A stretch of 64,000 nt of DNA, taken from assembly GCF_006715225.1 (NCBI RefSeq), contig NZ_VFMU01000001.1:2232001-2296000 (forward strand). Reading direction: 5' to 3'. This DNA comes from Arthrobacter sp. SLBN-112 (GTDB taxonomy: Bacteria > Actinomycetota > Actinomycetes > Actinomycetales > Micrococcaceae). Positions 34,701-43,728 of the stretch are shown piece by piece. A program made the translations under genes and the position numbers. The number at the start of each line of letters is the position of its first letter. Position 1 is the first letter of the stretch. A model generated the notes under the pieces. The model was not told where the DNA came from and did not search any database. It was given only the letters and a program-made list of their open reading frames with translations.

Positions 34701-35930
34701 ATGGGCCTCCAGGCTCCACCTCAGCGAAGCCGGCTGCCGTTTGCAGGAACCGCCCGGAGGCCGGGGGCGCCGTTGGCCGGCATGGCCGCCGTCGTACTTC
34801 TGCTGCATCTCGTGGGCTGGGGCGTGCTGGTACTGGGTGTTGTGCCGCAGAACCTCACGCTCGGCTCGAATGGAGCCTTCGGGCTGGGGATCGGATTAGG
34901 TGCTTACCTGCTCGGCATGCGCCACGCCTTCGACGTGGACCATATCGCCGCCATCGACTGCACCACCCGCAAGCTCATGGGTGAAGGCCTTCGGCCAGTC
35001 TCCGTCGGCTTCTGGTTCTCGCTGGGCCACTCCAGCATCGTATTTGGCCTGTGCCTGCTGCTGGCGGCGGGAGCCCGCCTCCTGGGAGGCCAACTGGGCG
35101 ACGACGCCTCCAGTTGGCGCGACCTTCTGGGAACAGTAGGCGCTACTATCTCGGGATTGTTCCTGTATCTCCTGGCGTTCCTCAATCTTGTGCTGCTGAT
35201 CCGCGCCGGTTCAGGCTTCCGCCGCCTTGGGGGAGGCGAGCCTGAAGCAAGGGTGCCCGCCGTGGCCTCCAGCCTCCTGGTCCGCTTGCTGCAGCCGGTC
35301 ATGCGGAGCATCAGTCGGCCCTGGCAGACCTATGTGGTGGGGCTCCTGTTCGGCCTGGGATTCGATACCGCCGCCGAGGTGGCGCTGCTTGTTGTGGCGG
35401 GCGGAGCCGCAGCGGTGGAGCTTCCCTGGTACGCCGTCCTCACGTTGCCCGTCCTCTTCGCCGCGGGGATGAGCCTGCTGGACAGCCTGGACGGATGGTT
35501 CATGAATGCCGCCTACGGCTGGGCCTTTTCGCACCCGCGGCGGAGACTGCTGTACAACCTCGTCCTGACCGGGTTCTCAGCCGCAGTGGCCCTGGGCGTC
35601 GGCACAGTGGAACTGCTGTCCGTCGTCAGACCGGATAGGGGCGCAGCTTCCGGCGCGTTGGGGGCCATCGGCAGCATTGATCTGGCGGGCGTTGGCTATG
35701 CCTTGGTTGGCGTGTTTGTTCTCGCCTGGCTGGCCGCGGTCTGCATCGCGAGGGTGCGGCGCGGGGCCAGCCTGCTGCCCGGCCGGAGGTCAGCGGTCAG
35801 GGCGCCCCTCACTGGTTCTACAGCGTCTGGGGAATCGGGCGTCCCGGGAAGAGCGTTGCGTACTGTTTCCGGTACATGCGCCGCCCCACCAGCCGGTAGG
35901 CGAGCCGGACCGGGGGAGGGATCTCGTTGA
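34701..35930 (+). CDS. HoxN/NixA-type nickel/cobalt transporter
   Basis: The 409-residue membrane protein carries the signature RHAFDVDHIAAID (about 73-85), the His-x4-Asp-His metal site of NiCoT permeases, and GLGFDTAAEVALL further on. About eight hydrophobic segments are visible. The last ~40 residues (from about RRSAVRAPL) are a hydrophilic tail without family resemblance, and their codons lie on the opposite strand of the hemerythrin gene, a 113-bp overlap. The natural stop may have been lost. It could provide nickel for a urease or hydrogenase encoded elsewhere. Confidence 0.88.
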   Translation: MGLQAPPQRSRLPFAGTARRPGAPLAGMAAVVLLLHLVGWGVLVLGVVPQNLTLGSNGAFGLGIGLGAYLLGMRHAFDVDHIAAIDCTTRKLMGEGLRPVSVGFWFSLGHSSIVFGLCLLLAAGARLLGGQLGDDASSWRDLLGTVGATISGLFLYLLAFLNLVLLIRAGSGFRRLGGGEPEARVPAVASSLLVRLLQPVMRSISRPWQTYVVGLLFGLGFDTAAEVALLVVAGGAAAVELPWYAVLTLPVLFAAGMSLLDSLDGWFMNAAYGWAFSHPRRRLLYNLVLTGFSAAVALGVGTVELLSVVRPDRGAASGALGAIGSIDLAGVGYALVGVFVLAWLAAVCIARVRRGASLLPGRRSAVRAPLTGSTASGESGVPGRALRTVSGTCAAPPAGRRAGPGEGSR

Positions 35931-36543
35931 ACAGCTCCTTGCGGTCCGCCGGCGGGTTCGAGGCCAGCACCATGCCGAGGTAGCCCACCAGGAATTTCTT
36001 GTCGAGCTCCTGGATCCCGTGCTGTCCGGCTTCCTTCATTTCCTGTTCGGACATGACCCGGTCCGCGACGGGCATCATCTCGGTGACCTCCCGGCGCAGA
36101 TGCGTGTTGAGGACCCGGGCCAGGTCCTCGTAGCGGGCGGCAAGATCGGCCGCCGACTCTTCGTCCGCCGTCCGCATCCAGCGCAGCCGCACCGGTTCGA
36201 TTGCCCCAAGCCTGAGGGTGACCTGCCGGTGCTGTTCGAGCATCTGCCCTATGTGCAGGGCGCAAGCCGGTGCCCGTTCCTTCAGCTGCGGGTACATCAG
36301 CAGGTCCTCGCCGTCGTGGTGGATGTGCAGCACCTTGTCGAAGTTCCCCAGCACTTCCCCCACGTACGCGGCGCGCGCGGTGTCACCCGCCGCGGCGGAA
36401 CGCACCAGTCCCGGCGCTTCCCCGTAAGCCCAGAGGAAGAAGCGGTGGATGCGCCGCATACCAGCCGTGCCGCCGCACAGGATAGGCCCTGCCGGCAGGG
36501 GAGGGGCAGTCTCACCGGGCTGCATGGTGAAGAAGTCGGTCAT
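35818..36543 (-). CDS. Hemerythrin-like domain protein
   Basis: The 241-residue protein from ATG 36543 has hemerythrin-like His/Glu positions: GMRRIHRFF, LHIHHDGEDLLMYP (His-x3-Asp-Glu) and LNTHLRREVTEMMPV. This four-helix iron site binds O2 or nitric oxide. A long hydrophilic tail ends in GRRMYRKQYATLFP. The start at 36621 would add 26 residues without domain content. It is convergent with the nickel transporter and overlaps its 3' end. Confidence 0.82.
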   Translation of the reverse strand: MTDFFTMQPGETAPPLPAGPILCGGTAGMRRIHRFFLWAYGEAPGLVRSAAAGDTARAAYVGEVLGNFDKVLHIHHDGEDLLMYPQLKERAPACALHIGQMLEQHRQVTLRLGAIEPVRLRWMRTADEESAADLAARYEDLARVLNTHLRREVTEMMPVADRVMSEQEMKEAGQHGIQELDKKFLVGYLGMVLASNPPADRKELFNEIPPPVRLAYRLVGRRMYRKQYATLFPGRPIPQTL

Positions 36544-36634
36544 GTCCTGGCCCCTGTCGTCGAGCAGTGAGACGAAGGACCTCTCCCCGGCAGCATCGTA
36601 GCCCCGGGCCCGGAGGCGCACAATGGCCGGGAGA

Positions 36635-36665
36635 AAGGTCGACGGCGGGACCCGCCGTCGACCTT
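36635..36665. terminator. 15-bp palindrome between phoD and the hemerythrin gene
   Basis: AAGGTCGACGGCGGG and its exact complement (36651-36665) are separated by one base. It lies 13 bp after the phoD stop, fitting a transcription terminator for that gene, although no T-run follows. Confidence 0.65.
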
Positions 36666-36678
36666 CATCCCGGAAGTA

Positions 36679-38268
36679 TCACGCCCGCGCCTGCAGCCCC
36701 GGCACGCCGTCGCGGATCTCGAAGGAAGCCTTCGTGGCCACCGGTGCGCCCGGCGTCGTGACGTGGTCCAGCACCCGGAAGTCGGCTGTCAGCGCGTCCC
36801 TGGTGATCCGGGTGTTCACATAGCCGCGGTTGTCGTTGTAGAACTTCAGGTGCGGGTTCCAGGCCATGGTGGTGTCCGTGGTGGATCCCGTGCCGTCGCC
36901 GGTGGAGGTGATGGACGTGCACACCAGTTCCGAGCCCACCACGGGGGAGGCAGGGTCCTTGTAGTCCACCTTCACGTCGTTGGCCCAGTGCCGGTGCACA
37001 TCCCCGGTGAGGACGACGGCGTTGCGCACCTTCGCGTCGACCCAGCCCTGGGTGATGCGGCGGCGGGAGGCCGCATAGCCGTCCCAGCCGTCCATGGAGA
37101 CGTCGTCGATCTCCGGGGCCTTGTCCCGGTCACGCTCCGCGAAGAAGACCTGCTGGCCCAGGATGTCCCACCGCTGGGTGGAGTTCCGGAACCCGTCCAG
37201 CAGCCACTTCTCCTGCTCCGCGCCCGTGATGGTCCGGTCCTCCGCGAGCCGCTCCGCCACGTTCTTCTTCCAGCCGTCCCCGGCCAGCTGGTCATCGCGG
37301 TACTGGCGCGTATCCATCATGTGGAAGTTGGCCAGCTGGCCCCACTGGATCCGCCGGTAGATCTTCATGTCCGGCCCGGCAGGCAGCGACGACGGGCGCA
37401 GCGGCATGTTCTCGTAGTACGCCTGGAACGCGGCGGCCCGGCGCTGCCGGAAGTGCTCCACGCTGTCGTTCAGCTGCCCGGCGTCGTTGTTCTCCGGGAC
37501 GTCGTCCGCCCAGTTGTTGTCCACCTCGTGGTCGTCCCAGACCACCGCCCAGGGTGCGGACGCGTGCGCGGCCTGCAGGTCGGCGTCGGCCTTGTACTGC
37601 GCGTGCCGCTGCCGGTAGGTCTGCAGCGTGACGGTCTCCGGGCCCTCGTGGTCGCGCGGGTTGCCGCCGCCGATCACGTAGCTGTCCTTCTTGTACTCGT
37701 AGAGGTAGTCACCCAGGTGCAGCACCAGGTCCGGGTGGTCCTCCGCCAGGCGCCGGTAGGCGGTGAAGTAGCCGTGCTCGTACTGCGCGCAGCTGGCGAA
37801 CGCCATGGCCAGCGCGGCCGGCGTCTCGTGCGGCGCCGGGCTGGTCAGCGTGCGGCCCACCGGGCTGACATGCTTTCCAGTGCGGAACCGGTAGAAGTAC
37901 TCGCGTCCGGGCCTCAGGCCGCGCAGCTCCACGTGCACCGAGTGCGCGGTTTCAATCCGGGCATGCTCCACGCCGCGGGCTACTACGGTGCGCATGGTGG
38001 CGTCCTCGGCCACCTCCCACTGCACGGCTACCGGGCGCGACGGCATGCCGCCCAGTCCGTCCTCCGCTACCGGGTTCAGGGCCAGGCGGGTCCAGAGGAC
38101 GAAGCCGTCCGGCCACGGCTCGCCCGACGCGATGCCGAGCATGAAGGGATCGGTGCGGAGACCGGCGTCGTCAGCAGTGGAAACGGCAACGGCGGCAGCT
38201 GGCAGTGCGGCGACGAGGCCGGCTCCGAGGCCGGCGGAGATGAGGGTCCTGCGGGAGATGTTGTCCAT
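36679..38268 (-). CDS. phoD: Alkaline phosphatase D (PhoD), Tat-exported
   Basis: The 529-residue precursor has a twin-arginine signal (ISRRTLISAGLGAGL) and the PhoD pattern: FMLGIASGEPWPDGFVLWTRL, FYRFRTG, AFASCAQYEHGYF, LVLHLGDYLYEY, VWDDHEVDNNWADD and LTGDVHRHW. These supply the iron-calcium site of phosphodiesterase/phosphomonoesterase D. It releases phosphate outside the cell. The start is ATG 38268 within the 38277 reading; upstream ribosome sites are weak. Confidence 0.93.
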   Translation of the reverse strand: MDNISRRTLISAGLGAGLVAALPAAAVAVSTADDAGLRTDPFMLGIASGEPWPDGFVLWTRLALNPVAEDGLGGMPSRPVAVQWEVAEDATMRTVVARGVEHARIETAHSVHVELRGLRPGREYFYRFRTGKHVSPVGRTLTSPAPHETPAALAMAFASCAQYEHGYFTAYRRLAEDHPDLVLHLGDYLYEYKKDSYVIGGGNPRDHEGPETVTLQTYRQRHAQYKADADLQAAHASAPWAVVWDDHEVDNNWADDVPENNDAGQLNDSVEHFRQRRAAAFQAYYENMPLRPSSLPAGPDMKIYRRIQWGQLANFHMMDTRQYRDDQLAGDGWKKNVAERLAEDRTITGAEQEKWLLDGFRNSTQRWDILGQQVFFAERDRDKAPEIDDVSMDGWDGYAASRRRITQGWVDAKVRNAVVLTGDVHRHWANDVKVDYKDPASPVVGSELVCTSITSTGDGTGSTTDTTMAWNPHLKFYNDNRGYVNTRITRDALTADFRVLDHVTTPGAPVATKASFEIRDGVPGLQARA

Positions 38269-38461
38269 GACGCCCACGCTAGGTCCGGCTGTTGGACAGG
38301 TGCCGAGGGGGATGTGAATGGCCGGTTAACGGCGTGACAAGGATTGTCGATTGCGCCCGAAGGTGCGTCAGCTTCACAGCGCAGGCCTTTGGCCTCTGGC
38401 CCGCCCCCGGACTGGCGCGCAGAGTGAATCCAAGCCCATCCAGCCAGGGAAAGAAGACGCC

Positions 38462-39241
38462 ATGCCCCGCATCTCAGTCATCACCGGATCGGCCTCCGGC
38501 ATTGGCAAGGCTACGAAGGAACTGCTCGAGCAGCGTGGCGAGCGTGTCATCGGCGTCGATGTCCACGACGCCGAAGTGGTGGCGGATCTCTCCGCGGCTG
38601 AAGGACGCAGCGCCTTGGTGGATGCGGTGCGGAAGGTCAGCGGCGGTAGGATCGACGCCATCTACGCCGTGGCCGGCCTTGCCGTCCCGGGTCCCCCCAC
38701 CGTTTCGGTGAACTTCTTCGGGGCGCTCGCAACGCTCGAAGGGCTTCGCCCCCTGCTCGCCGGCTCGGACGCGCCGCGGGCCGTCGTGGTCTCATCGATG
38801 GCAGCTCTTATGGCCAGCGATGAGGAACTCGTTGCGCTGCTGACCGCCGGGGACGAACAGCCGGCAATGGCCCGCGCCGAAGTGCTGGCGAAGGAGCCGG
38901 CCACCGGCGGGCTCATCTACTGTTCCACGAAGCTTGCACTGTCCCGGTGGGTCCGCCGCCACGCCGCTGCAGCAGAATGGGCAGGAGCCGGGATCCCATT
39001 GAATGCGGTGTCGCCCGGCGTCATTGCCACCCCCATGACGGCCGACCTGATCGTCACAGAGGAAGCACGGAAGTCACTGCTGGAAGTGGTTCCGATGCCG
39101 CTGAACGGCATCGCCGAACCCATTGTTGTGGCCCGCTTGCTGGCGTGGCTGAACAGCGTGGAGAACACGCACTTGTGCGGCCAGATCGTTTATGTCGACG
39201 GCGGCAGCGACGTTGTGCTGCGCGGCGATTCGGTCTGGTGA
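38462..39241 (+). CDS. Short-chain dehydrogenase/reductase
   Basis: The 259-residue enzyme has the NAD(P) motif TGSASGIG (about 7-14), an acidic residue at the end of strand 2 (VDVHDAE) favouring NAD, the active-site YCSTKLAL with the catalytic Tyr-x3-Lys, and the closing GQIVYVDGGSDVV. The substrate is unknown; hydroxysteroid-type dehydrogenases are the closest in style. ATG 38462 is preceded by GAAAGAAG. Confidence 0.9.
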   Translation: MPRISVITGSASGIGKATKELLEQRGERVIGVDVHDAEVVADLSAAEGRSALVDAVRKVSGGRIDAIYAVAGLAVPGPPTVSVNFFGALATLEGLRPLLAGSDAPRAVVVSSMAALMASDEELVALLTAGDEQPAMARAEVLAKEPATGGLIYCSTKLALSRWVRRHAAAAEWAGAGIPLNAVSPGVIATPMTADLIVTEEARKSLLEVVPMPLNGIAEPIVVARLLAWLNSVENTHLCGQIVYVDGGSDVVLRGDSVW

Positions 39242-39287
39242 GGGGCCAGTTCTGACGGGGCTGGCTGGATCAACGGCTGGGTCGGGC

Positions 39288-40577
39288 TCAGGCGCCGGAG
39301 GACGCCCGGAAGGCCAGGTACCGCGGATCGGTCCGCCCAACCAGCCGGCCCAATGCCTCCACAGCCTGCGAATCAAAGGCGCCCATATCGGTGGAGAGCC
39401 ACCGGACCAGCAGCCCGGCATCCCCGCTGGCCCGCACGGCCGATCCCACGGCCAGATCCAGCTGGTCCCGCAGCAGCTGAACGGCCAGTGCACCGGACCT
39501 GCTGAGCAGGGGAGCGGTGTACGCTTCCAGCGCGTCCGCCACCAGGCCGTCGCGCAGCAGCCGCAGCACCCGCCCCGAATCGGAAGCACCGGCCAGCCCC
39601 GCGGCGAGCCGGTACGGATTCGATTCCACGGCCCCGCCCAGCATCGACCGAACCCGGAACATCTCGGTTCGGATGGCCTGCGGCGTGCCCGCGTCGCCGT
39701 GCAGCTCATAGGCCAGCTCCTCCGCGGACCAACCCTGGGACCGGGAACCCAGCAGCGCCAGGATCTCGGCCCGGCGCAGCGTCAGCGGTGCGCGGCTGCC
39801 ATCGGCAAACACCGCCGCAGGCTTGTCGCCCAGCAGTTCCAGTGACTCCACAGCAGCAGCCTGCCCGGCAACAGTCTGTGCAGGACGCCGGGACGCACGC
39901 ACTGAAGCCGAGGCACCCAAGGAAGTGCCGGCGTCGGACGTTCCCAGCAAAGCCTCCGCCACACGGACGGCGCAGCGCACCATCCTCAGGGTGTCCGCGC
40001 TGAGCGTATCCAGCGGCCCGGACACGTCCAGCACGCCCAGCACCCGTCCCGTGGCCGGATCCGTGATGGGCGCCGCGGTGCAGGCCCACTCGTGGTGGGT
40101 CCGGACCAGGTGCTCGGCGGAGAACAGTTGTACGGCGCCGCCGGTGACCAGGGCCTCGCTGATGGCGTTGGTGCCGATTCCGGCCTCGGACCAGTCCGCG
40201 CCCTCCAGGAATTCCAGCTGGTCGGCCCGCCGCAGGACCGCCGGGCTGCCCACCCGCCACAGGATCTCGCCGCTGGCATCGGTGAGCACCAGCAGGTGGC
40301 GGCCGGAACGGGAATCGTCGGCCAGGAGATCGTGCAGGGCCGGCATCACGTGCTGCAGCCGGTGGTCCCGCCGCAGCTGCAGCACCTCGGACGGCTCGTG
40401 CAGGTGCCGCGGGCTGTGCTGGTCCGGGCTGATGCCCAGCGCCATGGACCGGTGCCACGAATCCACCAGGCTGGTGGGGATTTCGGGCCGCGGCACACCG
40501 GAAATGACCAGCTCATGCGCCCGCCGCAGCGTCCGCGCATACCGTGCGGGGTCCGAAAACCGCAGGCCCTGGTCCAC
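39288..40577 (-). CDS. GAF-domain transcriptional regulator, AcoR-like without an AAA domain
   Basis: The 429-residue protein begins at GTG 40577 (AGGAGG upstream). Its N-terminal half matches AcoR-type activators: SLVDSWHRSMALGISPD, SEAGIGTNAIS and the GAF text HEWACTAAPITDPATGRVLG. The central ATPase that AcoR uses with sigma-54 is absent. Instead the C-terminal part (about 270-345) looks like a winged helix (RRAEILALLGSRSQGWSAEELA). It is divergent to the monooxygenase-dehydrogenase operon and is its likely regulator. Confidence 0.82.
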   Translation of the reverse strand: MDQGLRFSDPARYARTLRRAHELVISGVPRPEIPTSLVDSWHRSMALGISPDQHSPRHLHEPSEVLQLRRDHRLQHVMPALHDLLADDSRSGRHLLVLTDASGEILWRVGSPAVLRRADQLEFLEGADWSEAGIGTNAISEALVTGGAVQLFSAEHLVRTHHEWACTAAPITDPATGRVLGVLDVSGPLDTLSADTLRMVRCAVRVAEALLGTSDAGTSLGASASVRASRRPAQTVAGQAAAVESLELLGDKPAAVFADGSRAPLTLRRAEILALLGSRSQGWSAEELAYELHGDAGTPQAIRTEMFRVRSMLGGAVESNPYRLAAGLAGASDSGRVLRLLRDGLVADALEAYTAPLLSRSGALAVQLLRDQLDLAVGSAVRASGDAGLLVRWLSTDMGAFDSQAVEALGRLVGRTDPRYLAFRASSGA

Positions 40578-40737
40578 TGTTCCTCCTCAGGCCCGGCACC
40601 TTTGCCGATCCGTGTAACGCCGTTGTTACCCCCGCAGGGTTCCACTAGTGATGCAGCTCACGCCCGCCCCAGCATATCGCAGGGCCGTGGCGGAGCCCAT
40701 GAAAAGGCACCACATGGAACAGCACAAAGGAGTGGAG

Positions 40738-42528
40738 ATGACCCAAACACCCACCGCCGCCGCCCAGGCCTGGCTGGCCGGGCTGGATGATGCACTGCAG
40801 CGGCGTGACGTGGAGGCAGCGCTGGAGCTCTTCGAGGACGAAAGCTACTGGCGCGACTTCGTGGCGTTTACCTGGAACCTCAAAACCCTCGAGGGCAAGG
40901 CGGACATCCGGCGCATGCTCGAGGCCACCCTGGACCGCGTGCAGCCGGCCAACTGGGCGCTCGCGGAGGACGCCACCGGGGACGCGGCGGCGGTGGAAGC
41001 GTGGATCACGTTCGAGACCGGAGCCGCCCGCGGCTACGGCCACCTGCGGCTGCGGAACGGCAAATGCTGGACGCTGCTGACCACCATGCAGGAACTCAAG
41101 GGCTTCGAGGAGAAGAAGGGCCCGCGCCGCGAACAGGGTGTGGCGCACGAGATTGTCCGCGGGCGCCGCTCCTGGAAGGAGCTCAAGGAGGAGCAGGAGG
41201 CCCGGCTGGGGTACGAGGAACAGCCCTACTGCGTGATCATCGGCGGCGGGCAGGGCGGCATCGGCCTGGCCGCCAGGCTGAAGAGGCTGGGCGTGCCCAC
41301 CATCATCATCGAGAAGAACCAGAACCCGGGCGACTCCTGGCGCAACCGCTACAAGTCCCTGCACCTGCACGACCCCGTCTGGTACGACCACCTGCCCTAC
41401 CTGAAGTTCCCGGACGACTGGCCCGTCTTCGCCGCCAAGGACAAGATCGGCGACTGGCTGGAGCACTACACCCGGATCATGGAGCTGAACTACTGGTCCG
41501 GCACCGAGTGCGTGGGAGCAGAGTACGACGACGGCACGCAGGAATGGGCGGTCAACGTCCTCCGCAACGGCGAACCGGTGACCCTCCGGCCCAAGCAGCT
41601 CGTCTTCGCCCTGGGCGTCTCCGGCTACCCGAACATCCCTAAGTTCGACGGCGCCGAGAGTTTCCTGGGCGAGCAGCGACACTCCTCCCAGCATCCCGGC
41701 GGCGGGGACTGGACCGGGAAGAAGGCCGTGGTGATCGGCTCCAACAACTCCGCGCACGATATCTGCGCGGACCTCTGGGAGCACGGCGCCGACGTCACCA
41801 TGATCCAGCGCTCCTCCACCCACATCGCCCGCAGCGAATCCCTGATGGACCTGGCACTGGGGGACCTGTACTCCGAGCGGGCGCTCGCGAACGGCGTCAC
41901 CACCGAGAAGGCCGACCTGCTGTTCGCCTCGCTGCCCATGCGCGTCCTGCCGGAGGCGCAGGTGCCGGTGTACCAGCAGATGGCCCAGCGGGATGCCGAG
42001 TTCTACTCCCAGCTGGAGGCCGCCGGGTTCGACCTGGACTTCGGTGTGGACGGGTCCGGGCTGTTCGTGAAGTACCTGCGGCGCGGCTCCGGCTACTACA
42101 TCGACGTCGGCGCCTCCCAGCTGATCATCGACGGACGGGTGAAGCTGAAGTCAGGCCAGGTCGCCAAGATCACCGGCAACGCCGTGGTGATGGACGACGG
42201 CACCGAGCTGGAGGCGGATCTCATTGTCTATGCCACCGGCTACGGTTCCATGAACGGCTGGCTGGCGGACCTGGTCTCGCCCGAAATCGCGGACAGGGTG
42301 GGCAAGTGCTGGGGATACGGTTCGGACACGCCAAAAGACCCTGGTCCCTGGGAGGGGGAGCTGCGCAATATGTGGAAGCCAACCAACGTGCCGCAGCTCT
42401 GGATCCACGGCGGCAACCTGCACCAGAGCCGGCACTACTCGGCGTACCTGGCGCTGCAGCTGAAGGCGCGGATGGAAGGACTCGAAACACCCGTCTACGA
42501 ATTGCAGCCCAGCCACCACACCCGCTAG
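40738..42528 (+). CDS. Flavin-containing monooxygenase with an N-terminal NTF2-like domain
   Basis: The 596-residue protein starts at ATG 40738 (AGGAG five bases before). Residues about 1-120 resemble an NTF2/SnoaL-like domain; the FAD site CVIIGGGQGGIGLAARL (about 163-179) is followed by the substrate region HLHDPVWYDHLPYLKFP and the NADPH site VVIGSNNSAHDICADL, then VYATGYGS. It should hydroxylate or oxygenate an organic substrate with NADPH and O2; the substrate is unknown. A butanediol dehydrogenase gene follows 25 bp later. Confidence 0.9.
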   Translation: MTQTPTAAAQAWLAGLDDALQRRDVEAALELFEDESYWRDFVAFTWNLKTLEGKADIRRMLEATLDRVQPANWALAEDATGDAAAVEAWITFETGAARGYGHLRLRNGKCWTLLTTMQELKGFEEKKGPRREQGVAHEIVRGRRSWKELKEEQEARLGYEEQPYCVIIGGGQGGIGLAARLKRLGVPTIIIEKNQNPGDSWRNRYKSLHLHDPVWYDHLPYLKFPDDWPVFAAKDKIGDWLEHYTRIMELNYWSGTECVGAEYDDGTQEWAVNVLRNGEPVTLRPKQLVFALGVSGYPNIPKFDGAESFLGEQRHSSQHPGGGDWTGKKAVVIGSNNSAHDICADLWEHGADVTMIQRSSTHIARSESLMDLALGDLYSERALANGVTTEKADLLFASLPMRVLPEAQVPVYQQMAQRDAEFYSQLEAAGFDLDFGVDGSGLFVKYLRRGSGYYIDVGASQLIIDGRVKLKSGQVAKITGNAVVMDDGTELEADLIVYATGYGSMNGWLADLVSPEIADRVGKCWGYGSDTPKDPGPWEGELRNMWKPTNVPQLWIHGGNLHQSRHYSAYLALQLKARMEGLETPVYELQPSHHTR

Positions 42529-42553
42529 TCGCGTTTCACAGCATGGAGGAATC

Positions 42554-43609
42554 ATGAAGGCAGCACGTTTCCACGCCCGCAAGGACATCCGGATCGAGGA
42601 CATCCCGGAGCCGGAGCTGCGGGCGGGGGCGGTGAAGATCGACGTGGCGTGGTGCGGCATCTGCGGCACGGACCTGCACGAGTACCTGGAAGGGCCCATC
42701 TTCTGCCCCGCACCGGGCCATCCGCACCCGCTCTCCCACGAGGAATCCCCGGTGACCCTGGGGCACGAATTCTCCGGGACTGTCTCCGAAGTCGGCGAAG
42801 GCGTGGACGGGCTGGCAGTGGGTGACAACGTCGTCGTCGAACCCTATTTTGTGGACGGGAGCTGCGACATGTGCCAGGCGGGCAGTTACCACCTGTGCCG
42901 GCAGATGGGCTTCATCGGGCTCTCCGGCGGCGGGGGAGGGCTGAGCGAGAAGATCGTGGTGGACGCCCGCTGGGTGCACCCCATCGGGGACATCCCGCTG
43001 GATGAGGCGGCGCTGATCGAACCGCTCTCCGTGGCGCACCACGCGGTGGCGCGCAGCGGCGTGAAGGCCGGCGACACGGCGCTGGTGGGCGGGTCCGGTC
43101 CTATCGGGCTGCTCACCGCCGCGGTCCTCAAGGGCATGGGGGTGACCACGATCATCAGTGAGCTCACCCAGGCGCGCAAGGAGAAGGCCACCTCCAGCGG
43201 CGTGGCGGACCACGTGCTGGACCCCAGCAAGGAGGACGTCCCGGCGCGGGTGCGCGAGCTCACGGGCGGGGCGGGGGCCGACGTCGCGTTCGAATGCGCC
43301 GGCGTGAACGCGGTGCTGGACACCATGCTCGACGCCGTCCGGCCCGGCGCCGTGGTGGTCAACGTGTCCATCTGGGGTGCGCCGGCCACCGTGGACATGC
43401 AGAAGCTGGTGCTCAAGGAGATCGACCTGCGCGGCACCATCGCCTACGTCCGCGACCACCCGGCCGTGATCAAGATGGTGCAGGAGGGCAAGGTGGACCT
43501 CAAGCCGTTCATCACCGGCCGCATCGCGCTGGAGGACCTGGTGGAGCAGGGCTTCGACACCCTCATCAACCACAAGGACACGGCGGTGAAGGTGCTGGTG
43601 CACCCGTAG
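42554..43609 (+). CDS. 2,3-butanediol dehydrogenase-type zinc alcohol dehydrogenase
   Basis: The 351-residue enzyme has the catalytic zinc site CGICGTDLHEY (about 36-46), GHEFSG with the second ligand, a structural-zinc-like loop with fewer Cys than usual (CDMCQAGSYHLC), the NAD fold GGSGPIGLLTAAVL, and EGKVDLKPFITGRIALED in the C-terminal region. It oxidises butanediol or a related secondary alcohol. The 3' end is the source of two fragments elsewhere in the window. It is likely coregulated with the monooxygenase by the GAF protein. Confidence 0.9.
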   Translation: MKAARFHARKDIRIEDIPEPELRAGAVKIDVAWCGICGTDLHEYLEGPIFCPAPGHPHPLSHEESPVTLGHEFSGTVSEVGEGVDGLAVGDNVVVEPYFVDGSCDMCQAGSYHLCRQMGFIGLSGGGGGLSEKIVVDARWVHPIGDIPLDEAALIEPLSVAHHAVARSGVKAGDTALVGGSGPIGLLTAAVLKGMGVTTIISELTQARKEKATSSGVADHVLDPSKEDVPARVRELTGGAGADVAFECAGVNAVLDTMLDAVRPGAVVVNVSIWGAPATVDMQKLVLKEIDLRGTIAYVRDHPAVIKMVQEGKVDLKPFITGRIALEDLVEQGFDTLINHKDTAVKVLVHP

Positions 43610-43621
43610 GGCGTGGCGGGC
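43581..43621 (+). repeat. Parent copy of the 41-bp dehydrogenase-tail repeat
   Basis: Identical to 14285-14325 over 41 bases, same orientation. It spans the last codons, the stop and 12 bases beyond, so it ends shortly before the hairpins that follow the gene. Confidence 0.9.
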
Positions 43622-43646
43622 GGTGTTCCGACGCGGGGCCCGGACT

Positions 43647-43667
43647 TTAGTCCCTGTTCTGGACTAA
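43647..43667 (+). terminator. Small hairpin after the butanediol dehydrogenase gene
   Basis: TTAGTCC and GGACTAA pair over 7 bp with a 7-base loop, 37 bp downstream of the stop. It is weak alone but lies just before the 18-bp hairpin. Confidence 0.4.
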
Positions 43668-43680
43668 CCCTCAGGCGTAG

Positions 43681-43720
43681 CTTGAATGCGGGTCCTGCAA
43701 CCGCAGGACCCGCATTCAAG
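43681..43720. terminator. Perfect 18-bp hairpin before the lipoprotein start
   Basis: The arms 43681-43698 and 43703-43720 are exact complements around an AACC loop. It can end dehydrogenase transcription. Its right arm runs into the AAGGGGG ribosome site of the lipoprotein gene at 43729, so in that gene's mRNA it could limit translation. Confidence 0.75.
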
Positions 43721-43728
43721 GGGGCATC

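Noticed and set aside
36763..38337. A 524-residue plus-strand open frame opposite phoD
   Set aside because: It is the antisense shadow of phoD, rich in Val/Arg/His repeats and without a domain; phoD has all family motifs.
14285..43621. A 29-kb genomic island bounded by the 41-bp direct repeats
   Set aside because: No integrase or excision gene lies within, the content is ordinary chromosomal metabolism of uniform composition, and the orientation relative to the intact gene does not match standard insertion into a gene end.
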